Assembly (NCBI RefSeq): GCF_020532645.1
Contig: NZ_JAJAUZ010000043.1
Coordinates: 1 to 64,000 of the forward strand
DNA: 64,000 nucleotides
From: Streptomyces bambusae
GTDB lineage: Bacteria; Actinomycetota; Actinomycetes; Streptomycetales; Streptomycetaceae
Direction of reading: 5' to 3'
Of the stretch, positions 1-7,686 are shown in pieces (positions within the stretch are counted from its first letter, which is position 1; every line of letters begins with the position of its first letter). The translations under genes and the position numbers were made by a program. The notes below the pieces were generated by a model, which was not told the DNA's origin, made no database searches, and saw only the letters and a program-made list of their open reading frames with translations.

Positions 1-1
1 G

Positions 2-379
2 GCCGCCGGCGGCCGGGTCTCGGTCTCCTTCACCCCCACGCTGGCACCGATGCCCCGCGGGATCCTCGCCACCTGTTCCGCGAAGGCCGTCCCCGGCACC
101 ACGGCGGAGAGCGTGCGCGCCGCGTACGAGAAGGCGTACGCCGACGAGCCGTTCGTCCACCTGCTGCCCGAGGGCCAGTGGCCCGCCACGGCGGCCGTGT
201 ACGGCTCCAACGCGGTGCAGGTGCAGGTCGCGTACGACGCCGCCGCCGGACGGATCATCGCCATCAGCGCGATCGACAACCTCACCAAGGGCACCGCCGG
301 CGGCGCGGTGCAGAGCATGAACATCGCCCTCGGTCTCGACGAGACCCTCGGCCTTTCCACGATCGGAGTCGCACCGTGA
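2..379 (+). CDS. argC: N-acetyl-gamma-glutamyl-phosphate reductase, C-terminal part (gene starts before the window)
   Basis: ArgC reduces N-acetylglutamyl phosphate to the semialdehyde in ornithine/arginine synthesis in the cytoplasm. Only the last 125 or so residues are present; the frame is open from base 2, so the gene begins to the left of the window. The visible part has the family motif FTPTLAPMPRGIL near its start, then GSNAVQVQV and a C-terminal DNLTKGTAGGAVQ-MN block that is characteristic of ArgC. Its stop overlaps the GTG start of the next gene (GTGA), so translation is coupled to argJ. The identity is secure from the motifs and the argCJBD order. This is core metabolism rather than part of the secondary-metabolite cluster. 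Confidence 0.95.
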   Translation, partial: AAGGRVSVSFTPTLAPMPRGILATCSAKAVPGTTAESVRAAYEKAYADEPFVHLLPEGQWPATAAVYGSNAVQVQVAYDAAAGRIIAISAIDNLTKGTAGGAVQSMNIALGLDETLGLSTIGVAP

Positions 380-1533
380 GTGTCACGGCCGCACAGGGAT
401 TCACCGCCGCGGGCATCGCCGCGGGCATCAAGGCGAACGGCAACCCGGACCTGGCCCTCGTGGTCAACCACGGGCCCAGCCGGGCCGCGGCGGGGGTCTT
501 CACCTCCAACCGGGTGCAGGCCGCGCCCGTCCGGTGGTCCCGGGAGGTCCTGGCCGGCGGCACCGTCGGCGCGGTCGTCCTCAACTCCGGCGGCGCCAAC
601 GCCTGCACCGGCCCCCAGGGCTTCCAGGACACGACGGCCACCGCCGAGAAGGCGGCCGCCGTCCTCGGCGACGGGCACACGGCCGACCGGATCGCGGTGG
701 CCTCCACCGGCCTGATCGGCGTACCGCTGCCGATGGACCGGCTGCTGCCCGGCATCGAGCAGGCCGCCGCGGCGCTGTCCGACGACGGCGGCGAGGCGGC
801 CGCCATCGCCATCAAGACCACCGACAGCGTCCACAAGACGGCGGTCACCACCCGCGCGGGCTGGACCGTCGGCGGCATGGCCAAGGGCGCCGGCATGCTC
901 GCTCCCGGCCTCGCCACCATGCTCGTGGTCCTCACCACGGACGCCGACGTCGACATCGTGGACCTCGACCGGGCCCTGCGCGCCGCGACCCGCAAGACCT
1001 TCGACCGCGTCGACTCCGACGGCTGCATGTCGACCAACGACACCGTGCTGCTGCTCGCCTCCGGCGCCGCCCGGGTCACCCCGCAGTACGAGGAGTTCGC
1101 CGACGCCGTACGGGCCGTCTGCGACGACCTCGCCCGGCAGCTCATCGGCGACGCCGAGGGCTCCAGCAAGGACATCCGCATCGAGGTGATCGGCGCCGCC
1201 ACCGAGGAGGACGCCGTCGAGGTCGGCCGCTCGATCGCCCGCAACAACCTGCTCAAGTGCGCCATCCACGGCGAGGACCCCAACTGGGGCCGCGTCCTGT
1301 CCGCCATCGGCACCACCAAGGCCGCGTTCGAGGCCGACCGCCTCAACGTCGCCATCAACGGCGTCTGGGTCTGCAAGGACGGCTCCGTCGGTGAACCCCG
1401 CGAGCTGGTCGGCATGGCCGGCCGCGAGGTCCGCATCACCGCCGACCTCGCCGCCGGCACCGAGTCCGCCGTCATCTGGGCCAACGACCTGACCGCCGAA
1501 TACGTCCACGAGAACAGCGAGTACGCCTCATGA
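376..1533 (+). CDS. argJ: Bifunctional ornithine acetyltransferase / N-acetylglutamate synthase
   Basis: ArgJ moves the acetyl group from N-acetylornithine to glutamate, releasing ornithine and recycling the acetyl group; many ArgJ enzymes also use acetyl-CoA. The protein is 385 aa, normal for the family. The self-cleavage site is clear: KGAGMLAPGLATML, with cleavage expected between Ala180 and Thr181, which becomes the nucleophile. Near the C-terminus LLKCAIHGEDPNWGRV is another family hallmark. I chose the GTG at 376 because it overlaps the argC stop in a GTGA and gives the expected N-terminus (VSVTAAQGFTAAG). Its stop overlaps argB by ATGA. The ornithine it releases is the known precursor of piperazate, which the downstream NRPS appears to use. 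Confidence 0.96.
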   Translation: MSVTAAQGFTAAGIAAGIKANGNPDLALVVNHGPSRAAAGVFTSNRVQAAPVRWSREVLAGGTVGAVVLNSGGANACTGPQGFQDTTATAEKAAAVLGDGHTADRIAVASTGLIGVPLPMDRLLPGIEQAAAALSDDGGEAAAIAIKTTDSVHKTAVTTRAGWTVGGMAKGAGMLAPGLATMLVVLTTDADVDIVDLDRALRAATRKTFDRVDSDGCMSTNDTVLLLASGAARVTPQYEEFADAVRAVCDDLARQLIGDAEGSSKDIRIEVIGAATEEDAVEVGRSIARNNLLKCAIHGEDPNWGRVLSAIGTTKAAFEADRLNVAINGVWVCKDGSVGEPRELVGMAGREVRITADLAAGTESAVIWANDLTAEYVHENSEYAS

Positions 1534-2525
1534 GCGCTTCTCCGACTGCTCAACAAGCCGATCCCGTCCCTGCCGGCCCCACCGGCACCCGCCTCGGCCC
1601 GTCCGGCCGCCTCGCCGCGCTCCCCAAGGCGCACGCCCTCATCGAGGCGCTCCCCTGGATCGCCCGCAACCAGGGCAAGACCGTCGTCATCAAGTTCGGC
1701 GGCAACGCCATGGTCGACGACGACCTGAAGGCCGCCTTCGCCCAGGACGTCCTCTTCCTGCGGCACGCCGGCCTCAACCCGGTGGTGGTGCACGGCGGCG
1801 GCCCGCAGATCAGCGCCCAGCTGCGCCGCCTGGGCCTGGAGTCCCGCTTCAAGGGCGGCCTGCGGGTCACCTGCGACGAGACCATGGACGTCGTACGGAT
1901 GGTGCTCGCCGGACAGGTCCAGCGCGAACTCGTCGGACTGCTCAACCAGCACGGCCCGCACGCCGTCGGCATGACCGGCGAGGACGCCCGCCTCATGACC
2001 GCCGTCAAGCACTACGCCGAGATCGACGGCGAGCCCGTCGACATCGGCCGCGTCGGCGAGGTCTCCGACGTCGACGCGGGGGTCGTCCAGGCCCTCATCG
2101 ACGACGGCCGGATCCCCGTCATCTCCTCCATCGCCCGGCCCGAGGACGACAAGGACGCCGCCGGCGGCGGCGTGCTCAACGTCAACGCCGACACCGCCGC
2201 CGCGGCCCTCGCCGCCGCCCTCGGCGCCGAAGCGCTGCTGATCCTCACCGACGTCGAAGGCCTGTACGCGAACTGGCCGCACAGCGACGAAGTGATCCCC
2301 CGGCTCACCGCCGGCGAACTGGCCGCGCTGCTCCCCGGGCTGGCCTCCGGGATGATCCCCAAGATGGAAGGCTGCCTGCACGCCGTCACCAACGGGGTGC
2401 GCAGCGCCCGCGTCATCGACGGCCGGATCAGGCACTCCATCCTCCTCCAGATCTTCACCGACGAAGGCGCCGGCACGGTGGTCGTGCCGGACGACGAGCC
2501 GAGCTTTGAAGGAGTCACGGCATGA
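1530..2525 (+). CDS. argB: Acetylglutamate kinase
   Basis: ArgB phosphorylates N-acetylglutamate with ATP, the second step to ornithine. Length is 331 aa. Amino-acid kinase motifs are visible: VVIKFGGNAM (phosphate-binding Lys) near residue 52, VVHGGGPQI near residue 88, and LNVNADTAAAALAAALGAEALLILTDVEGLY in the C-terminal half. About 25 residues of Pro/Ala-rich sequence precede the first conserved helix, a little longer than in many homologues. The ATGA overlap with argJ still makes this the best start. It ends with an ATGA overlap into argD, so argCJBD is one tightly coupled transcript. Confidence 0.95.
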   Translation: MSASPTAQQADPVPAGPTGTRLGPSGRLAALPKAHALIEALPWIARNQGKTVVIKFGGNAMVDDDLKAAFAQDVLFLRHAGLNPVVVHGGGPQISAQLRRLGLESRFKGGLRVTCDETMDVVRMVLAGQVQRELVGLLNQHGPHAVGMTGEDARLMTAVKHYAEIDGEPVDIGRVGEVSDVDAGVVQALIDDGRIPVISSIARPEDDKDAAGGGVLNVNADTAAAALAAALGAEALLILTDVEGLYANWPHSDEVIPRLTAGELAALLPGLASGMIPKMEGCLHAVTNGVRSARVIDGRIRHSILLQIFTDEGAGTVVVPDDEPSFEGVTA

Positions 2526-3742
2526 GCGAGGGCACGGACGTCACGGCAGCCGGCAACACGGCGCTGACCCGCCGCTGGCAGGGCGTCATGGCGGACAACT
2601 TCGGCACCCCCCGGCTGCCGCTGGTCCGCGGCGAAGGCACCCGCGTCTGGGACGCCGAGGGCAACGAATACCTCGACTTCCTCGGCGGCATCGCCGTCAA
2701 CTCCCTCGGCCACGCGCACCCCGCCGTCGTCCGGGCCGTCTCCGGGCAGGTCGCCTCCCTCGGCCACGTCTCCAACCTCTTCATGGCCGAGCCGACCGTG
2801 CACCTCGCCGAACGCCTGGTGCAGCTCACCGGCCGCCCCGGCCGCGTCTACTTCTCCAACTCCGGCGCCGAGGCCAACGAAGCCGCCTTCAAGATCGGCC
2901 GGCTCACCGGCCGCCCCCACACGGTCTCCGCCGTCGGCGGCTTCCACGGCCGCACCATGGGCGCCCTCGCCCTCACCGGCCAGCCCGCCAAGCAGCGCCC
3001 CTTCCACCCGCTGCCGGCCGGCGTCACCCACGTCCCGTACGGGGACACCGACGCGCTGCGCGCCGCCGTCACCGAGGACACCGCGCTGCTCGTGCTGGAA
3101 CCCGTACAGGGCGAGAACGGCGTGATCGTGCCGCCGCCCGGCTACCTGCGGGCCGCCCGCGAGATCACCGCGGCCACCGGCACCCTGCTCGTCCTCGACG
3201 AGATCCAGACGGGCATCGGCCGCACCGGCCACTGGTTCGCCGGCCAGGCCGAGGGCGTCGACGCCGACGTGATCACCCTCGCCAAGGGCCTCGGCGGCGG
3301 CCTGCCGATCGGCGCCACCCTGGTGTTCGGCCCGGCCGCCGACCTGCTCACGCCCGGCAGCCACGGCTCCACGTTCAGCGGCAACCCGGTGGTCTGCGCG
3401 GCCGCCCTCGCCGTCCTCGACACCATCGAGCAGGCCGGCCTCCTCGACCACGTCACCTGGACCGGGGAGCGGCTGCGCCGCGGCGTCACGGGCCTCGACC
3501 ACCCGCTGGTCCGCGAGGTCCGCGGCACCGGCCTGCTGCTGGGCATCGCCCTCGCCGCCCCGTTCGCCGCCGAGGTCCAGCAGGCCGCCCAGAACCACGG
3601 CCTGCTGGTCAACGCGGTCACGGCCGACACCATCCGCCTCGCCCCGCCGCTGACCGTCTCCGACCGCGAGGTGAGCGCCTTCCTCACCCGCTTCGCGGCC
3701 GCCCTGGAAGAGGTCCACACCGCCCAGCTCGTCGCGGCCTGA
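2522..3742 (+). CDS. argD: Acetylornithine aminotransferase (PLP-dependent)
   Basis: ArgD makes N-acetylornithine from the semialdehyde and glutamate. The 406-aa protein shows the class III aminotransferase signatures: FSNSGAEANEAA (cofactor phosphate binding), LDEIQTGIGRTG (Asp that pairs with the PLP nitrogen) and ITLAKGLGGGLPIGA with the Schiff-base lysine at about Lys255. It is the last gene of the arg operon here. In Streptomyces coelicolor, as I remember it, argR follows argD directly. Here argD is followed by a strong hairpin and then a convergent SARP gene, so the usual downstream neighbour is missing. Confidence 0.95.
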   Translation: MSEGTDVTAAGNTALTRRWQGVMADNFGTPRLPLVRGEGTRVWDAEGNEYLDFLGGIAVNSLGHAHPAVVRAVSGQVASLGHVSNLFMAEPTVHLAERLVQLTGRPGRVYFSNSGAEANEAAFKIGRLTGRPHTVSAVGGFHGRTMGALALTGQPAKQRPFHPLPAGVTHVPYGDTDALRAAVTEDTALLVLEPVQGENGVIVPPPGYLRAAREITAATGTLLVLDEIQTGIGRTGHWFAGQAEGVDADVITLAKGLGGGLPIGATLVFGPAADLLTPGSHGSTFSGNPVVCAAALAVLDTIEQAGLLDHVTWTGERLRRGVTGLDHPLVREVRGTGLLLGIALAAPFAAEVQQAAQNHGLLVNAVTADTIRLAPPLTVSDREVSAFLTRFAAALEEVHTAQLVAA

Positions 3743-3757
3743 CCCCCGCACGCACGA

Positions 3758-3795
3758 CACCGCCGCCGGGATCCCCGAGGATCCCGGCGGCGGTG
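3758..3795. terminator. Bidirectional terminator between argD and the SARP gene
   Basis: A perfect 17-bp inverted repeat (CACCGCCGCCGGGATCC and its complement) surrounds a 4-base loop CCGA. It lies 15 bases after the argD stop, between two convergent genes, so it can stop transcription from both sides. There is no clear U-tract, which is common for Streptomyces terminators. Confidence 0.85.
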
Positions 3796-3859
3796 TGCAT
3801 CGTCCCGCCCCGTCCCGCCCCGTTCCGTCCGTCTCCGGACCCGGCGGACGGGATGCGGG

Positions 3860-4807
3860 TCAGACGGCGGAGGAGCCGGCCGCCACCCGGCCCTCGCCGG
3901 CGGCCGTGAGCTGCTCGAAGCGGGCCAGGAGACGGCTCTGCTCCTGCTGGAGGACCTCGATGCGGCGGTGCAGGCGGGCCATCTCGTCCGCGAGGGGCAG
4001 CGGGGACACGGGCAGCGGACGGGGGGTCAGCGAGGGGTCGTGGTGGAGGACGGCCTCCATCAGGCCGCGGAGGGCCGGACCCGGTTCCACGCCCAGGTCC
4101 CGGACCATGCGGGTGCGGGCCCGCTCGTAGACGCCGAGGGCCTCCGCCTGCCGGCCCGAGCGGTAGAACGCGACCATCAGCAGGTCGTAGAACCGCTCCC
4201 GCACCGGGTGGTCGCAGGTCAGCTCCACCAGCTCGCCGATGATCTCGCCGTGCCGCCCGGTGCGCAGGTACGCGTCGTACAGCATCTCCAGGGCCGTCAG
4301 CCGGAGTTCCTCCAGCTGGGCCGCCCGGCCGCCGCAGATGTCCCCGAGCACGCTGCCCTCCAGCGCCGCGCCGCGCCACAGCGACAGCCCCCGGCGCAGC
4401 AGTTCGCCCGCGTGCTCCGGGTCGCGCGGCAGGACCCGCCGGGCCTCCTCGGCCAGCGCCTGGAAGCGCGCCGCGTCCGTCTCCACGGTCGCCGGCCGCA
4501 GGCTGTAGCCGTGCGAGGTCGTCGTGATCCACGGGTGCGGCTTCGCCGGCTCCGGACCCTCCCCGGCGGGCTCCGCGCCCGCCAGCAGCCGGCGCAGCCG
4601 GGCCACGTGCACCTGGAGCGCGTTGTCCGCGTTCGCCGGCGGGTGCTCGCCCCACAGCTCGTCGATGAGCCGGGGCACGGACACGTGCTGCCCGGCCTTC
4701 ACCACCAGCGCGCCCAGCAGCGCCCGCTGCTTCGCCCCGGTGGGCAGGATCCGCAGACCCGTCCGTTCGTCCTGGACCTCCACGAGACCGAGAATGCGGA
4801 ACTGCAT
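3860..4807 (-). CDS. SARP/AfsR-family transcriptional activator
   Basis: This is a probable pathway-specific activator of the cluster. The 315-aa protein begins MQFRILGLVEV and has an OmpR-type winged-helix DNA-binding domain (about residues 10-95, including LLGALVVKAGQHVSVPRLIDELWG). A bacterial transcriptional activation domain follows (about 100-250, with LYDAYLRTGRHGEIIGEL and DLGVEPGPALRGLMEAVL). The C-terminal tail has a heptad-like stretch, LHRRIEVLQQEQSRLLARFEQL, that could form a coiled coil and is an extra beyond a minimal SARP. The ATG is preceded by GAGGGG. It lies downstream of a type II thioesterase on the same strand (74-base gap), probably in one transcript. SARPs usually bind direct repeats phased at 11 bp; candidate repeats are listed separately. 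Confidence 0.9.
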   Translation of the reverse strand: MQFRILGLVEVQDERTGLRILPTGAKQRALLGALVVKAGQHVSVPRLIDELWGEHPPANADNALQVHVARLRRLLAGAEPAGEGPEPAKPHPWITTTSHGYSLRPATVETDAARFQALAEEARRVLPRDPEHAGELLRRGLSLWRGAALEGSVLGDICGGRAAQLEELRLTALEMLYDAYLRTGRHGEIIGELVELTCDHPVRERFYDLLMVAFYRSGRQAEALGVYERARTRMVRDLGVEPGPALRGLMEAVLHHDPSLTPRPLPVSPLPLADEMARLHRRIEVLQQEQSRLLARFEQLTAAGEGRVAAGSSAV

Positions 4808-4881
4808 CTCATCCCCTCACAGGCTGGCTCTGCCGTCGGTCGGTTGCGGGAATCGGGGCGGCCGGGCGGCGCGCCGCAGGG

Positions 4882-5628
4882 TCAGGAGGACCGCGTCGCG
4901 GCGAGCGCGTCGAGGGCGGCGGCGACGTCCTGCTCGATCTGCCGCAGCACCGGCGGGGTGTCCTCCACGAAGTAGAAGTGGCCGCCGGCGAAGACCCGCA
5001 GGCCCAGGAAGTGCTCGGTCTGCTCCGCCCAGCCCGCCAGCCGGGCCGGCGTGGCCGCGTGGTCCCCGGCGCCCGCGAACGCGGACAGCGGCACCGGCAG
5101 CGGGCCGGCGTCCGGATCCGGGCGCCAGTTCTCCACCAGGCCGAGGTCCGCCCGGATCACCGGCTCGAACACCGCCCACAGGTCGGGGTCGTCGAAGACC
5201 TCGTCGGGCGTGCCGCCGAGCAGCTTCAGCCGCGTGCGCAGCTGCGCCTCGGGCAGCGAGTGGTACGGGCTGGCCGGCCCCGCCGGCTGCGGCGGGGTGC
5301 GGGCGGAGACCCCGAGCCACACCGGCAGCGGCAGGCCCCGGTCCACGATGCGACGGGTGATCTCGTAGGCGACCAGTGCTCCCATGCTGTGCCCGAAGAA
5401 CGCGTACGGGCAGGTCAGATCGGGCTCGATGGTGCGCAGCAGGTGGTCGGCGAGGCGGCCCGCTTCGGGGATCTGCGGCTGGTCGAGGAGGAGGCCGTGG
5501 CCCGGGGCGTCCAGCAGCCGTACGTCCCACGCGGCCGGCAGTTCCTGCGGCCAGCCGCGGTACGGCAGGTGGGAGCCGCCCGCGTGGTGCAGGACGAACA
5601 GGCGCAGGGCGGGCCGGGTGCTGTCCAT
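4882..5628 (-). CDS. Type II thioesterase (editing)
   Basis: Type II thioesterases clear stalled or wrongly loaded acyl groups from PKS and NRPS carrier domains. The 248-aa alpha/beta hydrolase carries the nucleophile motif GHSMG (Ser81), an early LFVLHHAGGS oxyanion-type motif and the catalytic His in GGHFYF. I chose the ATG at 5628 because it gives the usual family N-terminus (MDSTRPALRLFVLHHAGG) and has GAGGGAGAG just upstream; the frame stays open for about 530 bases further upstream without family-like sequence. It is the first gene of a minus-strand pair with the SARP, divergent from the mbtH-lmbU-A-PCP group. It is one of three thioesterase-like proteins in the cluster. Confidence 0.88.
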   Translation of the reverse strand: MDSTRPALRLFVLHHAGGSHLPYRGWPQELPAAWDVRLLDAPGHGLLLDQPQIPEAGRLADHLLRTIEPDLTCPYAFFGHSMGALVAYEITRRIVDRGLPLPVWLGVSARTPPQPAGPASPYHSLPEAQLRTRLKLLGGTPDEVFDDPDLWAVFEPVIRADLGLVENWRPDPDAGPLPVPLSAFAGAGDHAATPARLAGWAEQTEHFLGLRVFAGGHFYFVEDTPPVLRQIEQDVAAALDALAATRSS

Positions 5629-6457
5629 CTCTCTCCCTCGGATCGGGTCGCGCATCCCCGGACCATAGAACGGGCCGCGGCCGCCCGGGACCGTCCCCCA
5701 GGCCGGCTCCACCGCGCCTGTGGCGGTTCTCGAGCGGCGCTCGTGCGGGCCGCCGGCCGGGTCCGGCCCCGGGCCGCCCGGCGGGGCCGCGCACCGCCGG
5801 GAGCAGGGCGCGGGCGGGCCCGCGGGCATGGCCGAAACCTTGCGTCCGGGACCGGACCGCGGCCCGAGCGCCCTTCGAGCGGTCCTCCACCGCCAGGTGC
5901 CCGGACCCCGCCCGCGGCCGCCCCGAGGCACCCCGGAGCGCAGCTGGAGCCCGGCCGTCCGGCCGCCGCATTCCCGATGGACGGCGGGTGTGCGACGGCC
6001 GCATTCCCGATGGACACCGCTGGTCGGGCGGCCGGGCCGGCGGCCGCGCCGCATGCCGGATTCCGCCCGTCGTCCGCCGGTTCGAGTGGATCTTGACCGT
6101 GTCTCAAAAGGGGCCTGCCTACAGTGGGCGGCGGGTCGGCCACCAGCACAGCGGTCAGCCAAGCCCGTACGACGCCAGGCCCGGCCCAGAAGGCCAGGGT
6201 CCCCCGCGGACGCTCACATCCGGAGCGGCCGCGGACGGGCCGGTCGGCTGCCGTTCGTCCGCATCCCAAGGACGCGGGGCAGCCGATCACCCAGGACCCG
6301 GGGGTACGGAGGGACCCGGCGGGGTGCAGGTCCGGAAGGGGGCGCACGGGAGCGCGTCCCGCCACCGGACGGCCCCGGCCGACCGTCCCCGCCGCACCGC
6401 GGTGCCTGCCCGGCGTCATTCCCATCCCGAGTCACCCCGTAGCTAAGGACGGTGCCC
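5629..6457. promoter_or_regulatory. Long divergent intergenic region (829 bp) with candidate activator sites
   Basis: There is no convincing gene here; long open frames on both strands are Pro/Arg/Gly-rich GC artefacts. It separates the minus-strand thioesterase-SARP pair from the plus-strand mbtH group, so it must hold two divergent promoters. Notable are an 18-bp direct repeat (5965-5982 and 5998-6015) and a possible plus-strand promoter with TTGACC at 6093-6098 and TACAGT at 6120-6125. The 21-base spacing of that pair is longer than normal and would fit an activator-dependent promoter at best. Confidence 0.5.
5965..6015. repeat. 18-bp direct repeat with 33-bp spacing (candidate operator)
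   Basis: GCCGCATTCCCGATGGAC occurs exactly twice, starting at 5965 and 5998. The 33-bp start-to-start distance is about three helical turns, so both copies face the same side of the DNA. A degenerate partial copy (GCCGCATGCCGG) starts at 6048. The position between divergent operons suggests a regulator site, perhaps for the SARP or LmbU-type protein. The binding protein is not shown by the sequence. Confidence 0.5.
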
Positions 6458-6673
6458 GTGAGCACGAACCCCTTCGACGACCAGGACGGCCGCTTCTACG
6501 TGGTGGTCAACGACGAGGACCAGCACTCGCTGTGGCCGGTCTTCGTCGAGGTCCCCGCCGGCTGGCGCGTCGTCTTCGGCGAGGCGGCCCGGGCCGAGTG
6601 CCTGGAGTACGTCGAGGCCAACTGGACGGACCTGCGTCCCAAGACCCTGCGCGAGGCCATGGCCGCGCAGTGA
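6458..6673 (+). CDS. MbtH-like protein (A-domain chaperone)
   Basis: MbtH-like proteins bind NRPS A domains and are often needed for their folding or activity. The 71-aa protein has the full signature: NPFDD, FYVVVNDEDQHSLWP, VPAGWRVVFG, CLEYVEANWTDLRP. I chose the GTG at 6458 because AAGGA at 6445-6449 is 8 bases upstream of it; an in-frame GTG at 6452 would sit only 2 bases from this site. It is the first gene of the plus-strand group with the lmbU-like regulator, the stand-alone A enzyme and the carrier protein. It is the only MbtH in the window, so it may serve several of the A domains. Confidence 0.95.
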   Translation: MSTNPFDDQDGRFYVVVNDEDQHSLWPVFVEVPAGWRVVFGEAARAECLEYVEANWTDLRPKTLREAMAAQ

Positions 6674-6751
6674 CCGTACGACAGTGACCGCCGCCCGGGC
6701 GCCCGGTCGTCACGACCGGTGCGCGGCCGGGCAGACACTCTGAGTTGGGGG

Positions 6752-7531
6752 ATGAAGATTGTGAGCGGCGCTGTCAGGACCGCGAGCAGGCACAGGGCGC
6801 GGCCGTCGGGCACCGGCGGGCCCGCGCAACACGACATGGTCCAGTCATTCGTGGGCGCGCAGGCCACCGTGCAGAAGTCGGGGATGATCCTCCCCGACAA
6901 CCTGCCCGAGCGGTCCTGGGAGCAGATCGGCTGCAACCTGCGCGAGCTCGTCAACTCCTCGGCGTGGTGGATCGCCGACTGGGTGAAGTACGGGGAGACC
7001 ACCTACGGGTGGCGCCGCTACAAGGAGGCCATCGAGCGCACCGGCCTCGACTACCAGACCCTGCGCAACTACGCGTGGGTGGCCCGCCGGTTCGAGCACC
7101 ACCGCAGGCGGGACGCCCTCAGCTTCGCCCACCACGCCGAGGTGGCCCGCCTCTCGCCCCCCGAGCAGGACTACTGGCTGCGCAAGGCCGAGCAGCAGAA
7201 GTGGTCGCGCAACGAACTCCGCAGGTCGGTCCGTGCCAGCCTGGCGGTCCAGAGCGACACGGCCGAACCGCCCGCCGGCGGCGAAGAGCCGGGCGTGACC
7301 GGCATGGCCGGCTCGGCGGCCGCCGAGAAGCGCCGCCAGAAGGTCACCAAGCTCACGATCGAGCTGTCCGCCGGCCAGCTGGAGCACCTCTCGAAGGCGG
7401 CTGCCGCGCACGGCCTGTCCGTCGACGCATGGGTGGCCCAGGTCCTCGAGACCGCCGACCGGCAGTCCGCCGAGCAGCCCGCCGACCGTCCGGCCGCCGA
7501 CCGGCAGCCCGCCGCCCAGGCCGTGAGCTAG
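6752..7531 (+). CDS. LmbU-family transcriptional regulator
   Basis: This protein (259 aa) resembles LmbU, NovE and HrmB, regulators of antibiotic clusters such as lincomycin and novobiocin. The conserved core is visible: ILPDNLPERSWEQIG (about 46-60), SSAWWIADWVKYGE (about 69-82) and GLDYQTLRNYAWVARRFE (98-115), the last probably part of the DNA-binding region. The C-terminal half adds LTIELSAGQLEHLSKAAAAHG..., which looks like a ribbon-helix-helix-type stretch, then an Ala/Pro/Gln-rich tail. The start is uncertain: ATG 6752 and GTG 6761 are both in frame, and the GGGGGA at 6747-6752 is better placed for GTG 6761. With the SARP it gives the cluster two different kinds of regulator. Confidence 0.85.
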   Translation: MKIVSGAVRTASRHRARPSGTGGPAQHDMVQSFVGAQATVQKSGMILPDNLPERSWEQIGCNLRELVNSSAWWIADWVKYGETTYGWRRYKEAIERTGLDYQTLRNYAWVARRFEHHRRRDALSFAHHAEVARLSPPEQDYWLRKAEQQKWSRNELRRSVRASLAVQSDTAEPPAGGEEPGVTGMAGSAAAEKRRQKVTKLTIELSAGQLEHLSKAAAAHGLSVDAWVAQVLETADRQSAEQPADRPAADRQPAAQAVS

Positions 7532-7618
7532 CCCCGGCAGCCTCTGCAGGCCCGGCAGCCCCGCGGCACGGTCCCGGGCCCGGGCCCCTCCGGCGCGCAC
7601 CGCCCGTACGCCCCGGCC

Positions 7619-7639
7619 GGCACCGGCATGCCCGGTGCC
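7619..7639. terminator. Weak hairpin after the lmbU-like gene
   Basis: GGCACCGG (7619-7626) and CCGGTGCC (7632-7639) form an 8-bp stem with a 5-base loop in the 155-base gap before the stand-alone A gene. It could be a weak terminator or an attenuator. The stem is short, so this is tentative. Confidence 0.35.
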
Positions 7640-7686
7640 CGCCGGCGGCCCGTCCGACCGGACACCTCTTACATCGGAGTCAGTTG

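Noticed and set aside
5720..6442. Overlapping open frames in the gap before mbtH
   Set aside because: Pro/Arg/Gly-rich translation, no ribosome site and no motif. The region is better read as divergent regulatory DNA.
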